Shown here one piece after another: positions 41,801 to 53,800 of a stretch of 64,000 nt of DNA (position 1 is its first letter; each line of letters begins with the position of its first letter). The notes below the pieces were generated by a model. That model was not told the origin of the DNA, did no database searches, and saw nothing but the letters and a program-made list of their open reading frames with translations. Position numbers and translations under genes: made by a program. Source of the stretch: Chelonoidis abingdonii (taxonomy: Eukaryota > Chordata > Testudines > Testudinidae); the NCBI RefSeq assembly GCF_003597395.2, contig NC_133770.1, positions 85,247,432 through 85,311,431 on the forward strand. The letters run 5' to 3'.

Positions 41801-44800
41801 AAAAGTAATAAGCTGCTGAAAATATGGTCTTACATGAAAGCGTCTGACAACCTTAATAGGTGATGCATCTAATCCAGTGGTTCTCAAACTGGGGGTCAGG
41901 ACCCCTCCGGGGGTCACAAGGGTATTACATGGGGGCGCTGTGAGCTGTCAGCCTCCAACCCAAACCCTGCTTTGCCTCCAACATTTATAATGGTGTTAAA
42001 TATATAACAAGTGTTTTTAATTTATAAGGGGGGTTAGACTCAGAGGCTTGCTGTGTGAAAGGGCTCACCAGTACAGAAGTTTGAGAATCACTTCTCTAGC
42101 CCCACTTATAATTAAAATGAAAGAGCATCCAAAAATTGAGACAGAATCGCACATTCCAACCTCTGAAGGAACAGCATTCTTGTATATGTAGCCCACAGAG
42201 CTAGCCTGCTTGCTTGTATATCTTTTCTTATGGGTTTGATATTGTTTGTTTTATTATAATAGATTTATTCTAGAGTATTTTGGCTGTAATGTAAGTAACC
42301 TGAAGACCACATCCTGTTGAGCTAAAGCAAATTAGCATACATACATTCGGGACCTTTAGCCTACGTAAATGATGATGAGCTAAAGCATAAAGAGAGAGAC
42401 GCCTGAAGTGAGGATGTATTAAAGCAAGGAGGCATAGACAGGGGACTGGCTAAATTCATGCCCTCTATAAACTTAACAAAGAACTTGGAAATAACCAGTT
42501 AGGCCAGAAACATCAGATGTGAGACTGAGCTAGTAGTTATTACTATGTATGAATATGTCACACAGACATATGAACATGCCAGCCTATAGAGTAAGTGTGC
42601 CCTGATATTCTGAGGGTGAGGAAATTAAGTTTGGACATGGAAGGAGGCACATAGTGCTCAGGCTCTATAAAGGGGGGCAACTCACCATGTTAGTTTTAGT
42701 TTGTATTTTTTCATTCTTAAACTAGTTAAGTCAAACTTTAAGTTAACTTTCTGTAGGTTTTCCTTTAGCTTTTTACCACTCTAGATTCTCTTAAGTTCTT
42801 CACCTCCCACTCAAGAATTGAGGCACCTGGATCATCACGCAGAGGCGAGGCTGGTCCTCCGTCTATTACTACCAGGTTATCAAGGAAGGGTGTGAGTATG
42901 TTAATCTAGAAAGCTTTATAGTATATAATATCATATGTACCTCGAACAATATTACTGCCTTTGTAATTCTGATTATTCTTCCATTTGATTGCTATTCCAT
43001 TTATCTCAATGTAAGTCTTTAAGGCTGTACTTTGTTCTCAGTGTAATGTCCTTGTCATACATCCTGAGGATCCTTGAAAAATGTGTAACCTGGTTCTGGG
43101 ACAAGAACCTTATCTTATGATCAGATTAACTGGCAAGCCTATATAAACAATAATATTAACCTCCTAAAATCAGGCAACATATTAAAATCAGGATTATGAC
43201 ACATGATGTTTATCACATGCACATAAAAAAATACTGCATATGCTCACTTTAATGTGAGCAAGAATTACATATATCAGCCACTGTGGAGATGAGGAGGATT
43301 ATTCACTGTAGTCAGGGATCAGAGTTATTTGGTTGTGCTTATACTAAAAACAATTGAAGCAGTCAGTGTTGAAAATCCATCAGATCCATATTCTATTTGT
43401 AATGCAAAAATATGAAAGGAAATAGACTTCCCAGAAAATAAGATTCAGAACTTCTGACTAACTTTCACATTCAAACCAAACTCAACTTTCCTATGATCTC
43501 CATATTTTTCATTTGTATCTGAGAATTCTACACAGCCACGCTCAGTTACCCTGTCTGATTAGCAGACTGCATCAAGAAATTAACAAGACATTGACATCAG
43601 TGCAGCTCAACAGAAGGAATATGTCCAACAGTCTTGACTTCCAACTAAATGAGCAGCATCAAACCAATGCTCCAATCTCTGCTGCTCAATAGTTTAAAAA
43701 ACAAACAAACAAACAAAAAAAAAAACAATGAGAACACATACACAAAAGCATGGAGACTAAAAAAAAAATCACAGAATGCTTTCAATAATCTTGGCTTAAA
43801 GAGCACAAAGAAGAAAATACAGGGGAACCACCACCAAAATCAAGTCCTTTGGTTTGTTTCTTCAGTTCAGACACTATCATGGCTATGAAACAGTGGAGAG
43901 CTGGAACTTCATTGTGGGTAGGTACATGTAAATGAATACAGTATTAAGATAGGAAAAAAATTAAAAATTACTCAGCTCACATCAAAATCCTCCGCACTCC
44001 CAGATAGAAGTCAAAACCTCACTCCCACACACAAAATATATTTATTTGAAGTCTTCACTGAATAGTTGAGTGACGGGTCCATTTGAGACTAAAAGTCTAT
44101 TATACTTTTATAGTATAACTTGTAAGAGTCATATTTTACAGGTATTTAGTGTGTACCAGGAGGCTATAAATCATATTTTAAATTCAAACTGTTTTTGCAT
44201 ATGTGTACTGTGAAGAAAGTAGTATGTCTGTGGAAGTGGCAGTTAAAAATGGGACGAATTCTGCTAGACAGCTTTCCAAAGTATCTTTAGAGAATGTATA
44301 CATATTTTAGAACTATATTGCAAATACATGTTACCAAAAAAAAAAAAAAAAATCATGTGTAATAAGGATTCCTTCTCTTCCTGAGTACAACTCAGCTTTA
44401 CCACAGTTTTCTATATTTGAAGAATCTCAGTTGATGATACATGAGTTTCTTCATAAATATTCATTAAAGTAGAATATTTTGGTTATCAAATAGCCATTTA
44501 TGTTTTCTATTCATGGAATAAGTTGCTCAGAGCATCATTTTTCTGTTTTTAGAACTTTTGGCAGCTTTTGCTGCTTCTATTAATAGCTTAAAAAGGAAAC
44601 AGTAGTGAACTTAACCTTAAGAATTTAAAAAGTGTTAGAACTCTCTGCTTACACAACTAAGCATCCAGATCAAGTTCTAATGTAATAAAACAAGAAAGGT
44701 GAAATGTGATTCAAGTACTGCAGCTTAGGTATGTGATATTTTAGAAATTAAGTGCAATATTTTCTCATTTGTAGTTTGAATATTTGCTTTGTACAAAGCT

Positions 44801-47800
44801 GATAAACACAGAGGAGCCCACAGGTGAGACAATATCATCCCTTAGGGATGAATTTATGTATATCCTAGTATAGAAGATAGGAAAGAAGTTGGTAAAGTAC
44901 AGGTAGAAGCTAATAAGGAATAGCTAGTCAAACAAAAGAGTCCCATTTAAAATATAATAATGAAGGTAAGAAACTGAATATTGACAAAATGTATAAGTGC
45001 TTATATACAAATTACAGAAGTCTAAAAATATTAAGATGGGTGAATGAGAGTGCCTGGCATTACATGAGTGTATTGATATAAGAGGCATCAGAGAAACATG
45101 GTGAATGAGGATAATCAATGGGACATGATAATATCAGGGTATAAATGATAGAGTAGGTCACACTGGTAGGGGGTGACATTAAAAGTTAAAGAAAGCAGAG
45201 TCAAATAAGGTAAAAAAAAAATCTTATATGAAATGAACTATACCATAGAATCTCTATGGATAGATATTCTATGCCTGAATAAAAAAAAAAGAAAGAAGAA
45301 GAAGAAGAAGAAGAGTATAGCAATAGGACTATACTACCAACCACCTGAACAGGATGATGACAGTGACTGTGAAACGCTAAGAGAGGTTAAGCACGCTACT
45401 AAAGCTGAAAGTGCAATAATAGTGGATTATTTCAGCTATCCTCATATTGACAGGGTGCAGTGCAGAGATAAAATTGCTAGTCACCACAAATGACTGCTTC
45501 TTGGAGCAACTAATCCTGGAACCCCCAAGGGGACAGGTAATCCTTGACTTAGTCCTAAGTGGAGCACAGGATCTGGTCCAAGAGGTAACTATAGCTGAAC
45601 CACTCGTTAATAGAGACTATAATGTAATTAAGTTTAACATCCCTATAGAGAGAAATACAAACACCCCCACACACACACAAAACAAAAAAAGGGGAACTTC
45701 AAAAAACAAATGATGATGCTCATTGAATGGAAATGGAAAGGAACTGTCGCAAGGGTAAATGCTTGAAGCTGCAAGAGGCTATTTAAAAGCACTATAACAG
45801 AGTTCAGACTATATGTATACCCCAAATCATAAGAGACAACAAGAGGACCAAAAGAATGCCACCATGGCTAAACAGCAGAGTAATCAAGGTCATTAGAGGC
45901 AAGAAAGCATCCTTTAAGATTTGGAGGTCCAATCATAGCAAGGATTAATAGGAAGATGCACAAACTCTGGCAGGTTACGCATAGAAGTATAATAAGGAAG
46001 ATCAAGAAAGAATTTGAGAAGCAACTTACTAAGTATGAAAAAACTAATGGTAAGAATCAATAAGTCTGCCAAACATGCAATGGAGCCACTAAAAGAGAAA
46101 GGTGCTAAAGAAGCACACAGGGCCATTACAGAAAAGCTAAGTGAATTCACTGCAATGGTCTTCACTGCAGAGGCTGTGGGGAAGATACCCAAAAAGGACA
46201 GCTCTGATGTGGGTAACAAATCAGACGTACTGTCCCACAGTGATGCATAAATAGAAGAAGTTTTGAACAAATTATTAAATTAAATAGAAGTCAGTCAACA
46301 GGAGCAGATAGATGGTATTCACTCCAATTCTGTAGGAATTCATATATAATATTGTAGAACTACTAACTGTAGCATATAACCCACCACTGAAACAAGCCTC
46401 TGTATCATGTGACTGGAATGTGGCTAATGTACCACCATTTATAAAAAGGGACTCGAGAGGAGATCCTGGCAATTACAGATATGAGGGTCTAACTTTAATA
46501 CTGGGCAAACTGGTAGAAACTATAGTCAAGAACAGAATGATCAGACACATAGATAAACATGATTTGCTGGAGAAGAGTTAACAAGGCTTTTGTGAAGGCA
46601 AGTCATGCTTCACCAATCTATCAGAATTATTTGAGGGTGTCAATATGCATGCAGGTAAGGGTGATCCAGTTAAAATACTATACTTGGATTTTCAGACAGC
46701 CATTGACAAGGTCTCTCATCAAATGCTCTTAAGCAAAGTAAAGAGTCATGAGATAACAGAGAAGTCCTCTCATGAATCAGTAACAGGTTAAAAGACAGGA
46801 AACAAAGGGTAGGAATAAAATGGTCAGTTTTCATAATGCTCTCTCCATTGTAAACAGCAAGATCCCCCAAGGATCTGTACTGGGACCTGTGCTGTTCAAT
46901 CTTTTCATCAATGATCTCAAAAAGGAGTGAAGAGTGAAGTAGTATAGTCTGCAGATGTCATCTTGAATAATTTTCTAAGTCCAAAGATAACAGCAAAGAG
47001 TTACAGAGGGATCTTACAGAACTGGGTGACTGTGCAACAAAATGACAGATGAAATTCAACATTGATAAGTACAAAGTAATGTATATTGGAAAAAATAATC
47101 CCAACTACACATATGTAATGATGAGCGCTAACAGCTAATTTAGAACCGAAGAAAAGGTCTTGGAGTCACTGTGCATAGTTCTCTAAAAACTTTAGATCAA
47201 TGTACAATAGCAGTCAAAAAGGCTAACAAATGATAGAAAATATCGTAATGTCACCATGTAAATCCAGCGTGTGCTCACATCATGAATACAGTGTCCAGTT
47301 CTGGTGGTTCCATCTCAAAAAGGATATATAGAGCAAGGGTTATCAAACTCAGATTGGGACCCATCAGGGGGTCACAGTTATTACATAGAGGGTCACAAGC
47401 TGTCAGAACTCCACTCTAAACCTCACTTTGCCTCCAGCATTTATAATGGTGTTAAATATATTAAAAAGTGCTTTTAAATTTACACAGGGGAGAAGGATGT
47501 GTCACATTCCTAGGCTTGCTATCCGAAAGGGATCACCAATACTAAAGTTTGAGAACCATGGATTCAGAGGAACTGGAAAGGCACAATGATAATCATGAGT
47601 ATGGTATGTCTTCAATATAAAGACAGACTAAAAAGATTAGGCCTGTTCATTTTAGAAAAAAAATGAACAAGGGGGGAAATATGATAGAGGTCTATAAAAT
47701 CATGAATGGTGTGGAAAGAGTGAATAGAGAAGTGTTATGTATTAACCCTTTCACGATACAAAAGCCAAGGATCACGCAATAAAATTAACAGACAGCAGGT

Positions 47801-50800
47801 TTAACACAAATAAGAGGAAGCACTTTTTCTACACAGCATACAATTAACCTGTGGGATGTTGTGATGGCCAAAAGTATAATTAGGTTAAAAAAATAGATCA
47901 GAAGGATAGCCCCATCAATGGCTATTAGTCAAGATCGTCAGGGATGCAACCCCATGCTCAAATGACCCTAAGCCTCTGATTACCAGGAAGCGAATAGAGG
48001 GGTGGATCATTCCAACAGCACTATTCTGTACACTCCCACAAAGCTCAGGTACAGACCACTGTTGGAGACAGGATACAGGGCCAGATGAACCATTGGTCTG
48101 ACCCAGTATGGCAGTTGTTACATTCTTTGTAATTTCACATGCTGAGTTTGAGGGTGGTAATGTGCATTGTGGAGAAGAAGAAAAAAAAACAACACTAAAA
48201 CCCAATTACACACAGAGTTTTAATTATGTTGATTTTACTGAAAAGAGTATTGGTGTTTTCTGATAAAAAGAGAGGCATGATGAGTTTTGCTCTTTTATGC
48301 TATGACAACAATTAAAGAAAGCACTGTATTCAAGATCACTTAAGAATTCTTTTACCCTTCAATGCCCAAATCTTTACTTCAGTAACTGATGTATATCATA
48401 ATGCTTAACATTACTCTAATGCAGGAAACTCCTCAATGTCATCCTCTAAATATTGCAATACAAATAAAATCAAAAAAGTACATCTTCTTCTATGCAGTAA
48501 TGTATACATTGTACTCAAAGTACCATCAAGTTGCACTCTGAGAATGGGGACAAACAGAGATGTTAGTGTTTACACAGCACTTTGAAGATGTACAATTTTA
48601 AGTATTAGGAAGTATAAGCATGTTATTTCAACACTGCACAGTTCCCAGATATTCCAAGTTAACAGGTGTTCTAATGAAACATTAGAACACTTGTTTATCT
48701 ACAGGCTCTCCCCCTATTTGGGTATTCCATTTAATAAGAGTAGTAACCTACAGTAGTTTCCAGAGACAGTGGAGGAGGCGGCAAAAAACAAAAGTAGTAA
48801 AGTATACAGTCCCCAAAAGTCTCTAGTATCAAGCTAGTGGAACTAAGTGTAAAGAAAAGCCAGCCACACAACAAAAGTGCTACTTACATATTTTAAATTA
48901 AAATTTATATTTAGTCCAATAAAAGTCACATTTAACATTCAAGTATTTCTTGGCTCAAGTTGTATCTTCCTCAGCCGTGGGTCCCAGTAGTACTACGATT
49001 ACCATTTATCTTTAGCAAGAAAGAGATGCAGGCAGCTTTCCTCCATTGATACTGTCACCCTGCAGGCAGGCTATAATTATCTGACATGTATTTCCAATAA
49101 ACTAACTGCCATTCTAAAGAGACTTCTAGTTGTTACTAGATGCTGGTTCACTAGACTTCCATATTTCTGAAAGTACTTGGTGTGTGTAGAAAAGGGAAAG
49201 ATGAGGTTAGGGCCAAAGCCTGAAAAATCCACTTATCACTGGCAAGTGACCAGTTCTCCCTGGCAAACACAGGGACTTAAGCCAACTTCTGCAGAAATTG
49301 CAAATCAAGTTCCTTGCACTTGAGACTGAAGAAAAACTTCCAAATGTGAACCAAAATAAAAAAGGATAAATATTATGAGAGTTTGCAGACTTTGGAAGGA
49401 GAGACAGATATTAACGAAGCTGATCAGTTACACTGCTACCACTCCCAAGGTTCTGAATCACTGACAAGAATCATGTTGATTTCATGCTGCCCCCGTTTGG
49501 GAAAGCTCAGCTGAGGCAGGTACTGGAATTTTAGGATAAACAGACCTTAAAAAGTGACTACAGGAGGGTAATGTAATAGATACCACTTCTCCCCAGTTCA
49601 CCTCTGAAGATGGAGAAAGACAGTGAAACCAAAATACAGACAACTTGTTGCCCACAGACAGTCTCCCACCTTTTCTGTAACCACCGGTGCAGCTACACCA
49701 GTGGTCATACTACCATAGATGGGGTACAGACAGACACTAGTGTTTTTACCAATGTCATTTAGACCTGATCTGAGCAGCGATAGATGACATCAGAGTATAG
49801 TTGTTCTCCATCTACCTTTGTGCTGATATCACTGCTTGCAATAGTGGAATACTCCCCAAAGTACTTTTCCTCTTCCAGCAGTTTGGGAGGAGGATACAGG
49901 GGAACCAGTTTCAAACTTAGGGTCAGAACCTGCAATTGCAAAGCACCATAACATTCACTGGGGCTCCACACCGAATCATGAGTCACCTATAAAGATCCTG
50001 ATGCAGAATTTGGCCCTTGGATAGCTGCTAGTGAGAGGCTGATACAAAAGCTATAGATCCCACTAGGAACTGGCAGGAAGTTTAATCTGGGCTTCTCACA
50101 TGGACATTATCCCTAGATGTTGCTAGACTTGTAAATGTAACCCATCAGACCACAGGTGTCTACCAAGTATTTTAAAACTTGGAATAGGGCCCCATTCTGC
50201 TGGGGAATTTATCCACAACTTGTTCCAGAGGAAGAACTAATCTGTCCTCCATTCACAGGGGAGCTATTTCAACTTCAAAATTAACTCTAGGTGTTGCTCA
50301 GCTATCACTTAGAAAAGTCCATTTTCCTACAGTCAATGGGGGTTTGGGCTCTCAGATCTATAAAATTACTATTATGCTTTTATCATGTCATGTCAAATTG
50401 GTTCCGGCATGCTAACATCCTTATATCCACATGAGTAGAAAATGACTATATGTTAACACAGCCAATACATCCCCCTGCAGGTGTGCTTGGTTCCTCTTTT
50501 TGTCCACTAGAGAAAAATAAGGGGCCTACAAGAATGGGGGCTACCCAAAGGGTCTGAGTTATCACAGCTAAAAAGTATCAATTTCATCCTTGCTGTCGTG
50601 CAAAAGCATCTATGTGGGGTAACCCAGACATGCAAATTGGGAAAGAAACCTATAATTTGGAGAAACTGGCTGAGCACGAGCATCATATGCATTTTCCTTA
50701 GTCAAGGATGAGAACTTTGTACCTTTTATAACACTGAAGCAATGCTATTCATATTACCAACAAGGGAGGAGAAACGGAAACCAAAATAAGGAAAGAACAG

Positions 50801-53800
50801 ATTAAAGAATATTTATACAAATTAAATGCATTCATGTCAGCAGGGCCTGATGAAAATTGACCTTAGGGTACTTAAGTAACTTGCTGAAAATCTCAGAACC
50901 ATAAGCAATTATCTTCGAGAATTCATGGGGGATAGGGGAGGGCCCAGAACACTGGACAAGGGCAAACATTCCCCTTTTTAATGCTCTTGTAGGTACTAAG
51001 AGGACCCATGGAATTATAGACCAGTTAGCTTAACTTTGATACCTAGAAAGATACTGGAACAAGCTATTAAATAATCAGTTTATAAGCACTTGGAGTGCAG
51101 TAAGGTTATACGGAATAGCCACTACAGATGTGTCAAAAACAAATTTTGCCAAACCACCCTAATTTCCCTCTTTGACAGCATTACTGGATGGTTGGAAGCA
51201 ATAGTATGTGATGTATCTTGATTTTAATAAGGCTTTTCACAAAACCCCACATGACAGTCTCATAAGCAAATTAGAGAAATGTGGTCTACGTGAAGTTACT
51301 ATAAAGTAGGTGCACAACTGGGTGAAAGACTGTACTCAAAGTTATCAAAGATTTGCTGTCAGACTGGGAGAACATATGTAGTGGGGTCCTGTAGGAGCAA
51401 TTTCAGGGTCTGAAAAAATCAGTATTTTCTTTTATGACTGGATAGCAGAGTGACGAGTATGCATATAAAATCTGTAAGTGACATAATGCTGGAAGGGGTT
51501 GCAAGCACTTTGAAGTACAGGATTAGAATTCAAAAGGACCTTAAATTGGAGAACTGGTCTGAAATCAACAAGATAAAATTCAGTAAAGACCAGTGCAACT
51601 TAGGAAGGCAAAAATCAAATGCACATCTATAAAATGAGGAATAACTGGCTAGGTGGTAGAACTGCTGAAAAGGATCAGAAAGTTATACTGGATCACAAAT
51701 TGAATCTGAGTCAAAGCGATGCAGCTCTGCAAAATGAAAATATTCTGGAGTGTATTAACAGAAAAGTAGTATGTCAGACACAGGAGGTAATTGTCCTGCT
51801 CTACTTGGCACTGGTGAGGCCTCCGCTGGAGTACTGTATCCAACTGTGGGTACCAAAGTTTAGGAAACATGGGGAAAAATTGGACAGAGTCCAAAGGATA
51901 GTAACAAAAATGAAAAGGTTTAGAAAATCTCTCTCGTGAGGAAAGGTTAAAAAATCTGGACATATTTAGTCTTGAAAGGACTGAGGAGGGATCTGATAAT
52001 GGTCTTCAACTATATTAAGGGCTGCTATAAAGAGGACTGTGATCAATTATTCTATACTTGTCCTGCCTTCAGCGGATGTAATGTGCTAACCTGAAGCAAG
52101 GCAATTTTAAATTAGATATTAGGGAAGACTTAACTATAAGGTAGTTAAGCTCTGGAATAGGCTTCCAAGGGACACTGTGGAATCACCATTATTGGAGGTT
52201 TTTAAGAACAGGTTAGACAAACATTTGTCAGGGATGGGCTAGATTTACTTGGTCCTGCCTCAGTGCTGAGGGATGAACTTGACCTCTTGAGGTCCCTTCC
52301 AACCATATATTTCTGATATGATCTGCCACCGTCAACAGAATAGCAGTACTTGCAACTAAGACACTTGCTAACAACTCAGTTTGGTCCAGATGCTGTAGGA
52401 CTGCCAGAGGGCCCAGAGCTACTGGGTACTTTAGAAATGCTTCGCAAACTATCCAGGCCTATGTCTACTATGTATGCCTTACTACTGAAGAGGAACTCCA
52501 CTAGTCTGAAGTTCTTTGTGAAAGCATGGGAAGGAGAGTTATCACAGCCCTTAAAAGATCCTCAGTGGCAGGGCATATTACAGAACGTTAAAAATGGTCC
52601 TGTGGATCTCAAGCTATGCCTGATATAGGAAAAGATTCTATTCAAAATGTATTGCATGCCAGAGGTTGTGCAAGATGGGGGCCCTGTTTTCAGATGTTTG
52701 TTGGTGCTGTAATAAAAAAAAAGGAGCCCTCATCCATATGTTATGGGACTGTCCAACAGTCAGACACCATGGAAAGAGGTGGACACAAGAGTAAAAATAC
52801 TGCCTGGATTCAGCAACCAAGTTTCAGCTGAAGTTCATAGGTTACGTGCCTGCTGCAATGTGTTCAGCTTCACCACAAATATTTTGGTTCTCAAGGGCTG
52901 TAATGTTCATCAAGCACATGATTTTACAAAAAGGAGGAGTAGACTGGTGCCAAGAATAGGGCAGTAGTATTTAGACCTGTCTGAGTTAGCAGCCAAAGAA
53001 AGACTAGCTTATCAATGCAGAAAACAATTATGAGAATTTGAAGAAATTAGGTCTCTATTTCTTGATTCAGCATTCTTTATCCAAGTGTGATAGCTCAAAT
53101 AATGGCATTTCACTTGACCTCTCCACTTTTCTTTTCCTTCTTCCCCCGCCTCTCCTTTTTTTATTTTCCTCTTGACTATCTGAATGTCTTTTTATTGTTA
53201 TTATCCCCCCCTTAACATGTTATGTCCATGTAATATTGTCTGATTTTGTATTGTATGAGCTTGCAGCTTTGACAAGTGTAAAGTTACATAACTGCATAAT
53301 TTTACTGATATCCTGTGAAATGTGTGATATTTGGTAACATACTAGCTATAAGCAGTTGTAATACCATCTGTATTTTTTTTTATGAAAATTAATAAAAAAA
53401 TCACATTAGCTCAGCATTTTATTTTAAATAAAGTGACGAATATTGGCCATCACCTTATGCTATAAACATCATGCATCCATTCCCCTTAATGTTTAGTCTT
53501 GAGTCAAGAAGTGTAATTGCTTGCCCCACACCTGCAACCAAAGCAGAGTTATGGAAACGTCTAGAAAATTTCTTAATTCAATGGCTTATGCCAGCTGTAA
53601 GTCACCAATTTGTCCACCTCTACACAAAAACAAAAACCACACACAAGGTAGTTTGTCCCATCCCCCCGTTTCCCGCCTCTTTTTTTTTTTTTTTTTAAAT
53701 ACACTCCTTTCTGGTCAGACCTGGCCCTCCCTCCACAGGATTAAAATGACATTGATCATAAGGAGGTGGTTTTGTGACTGTTTTTCTATGAGAGATACTA

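Noticed and set aside
45289..45315. AAG repeat (GAAGAAGAAG...) as a microsatellite of note
   Set aside because: Only about seven units within a decayed CR1; ordinary.
52350..52628. 92-codon open frame as a gene
   Set aside because: It reads as the C-terminal part of a LINE ORF2 and continues only across frameshifts, so it is a retrotransposon remnant.
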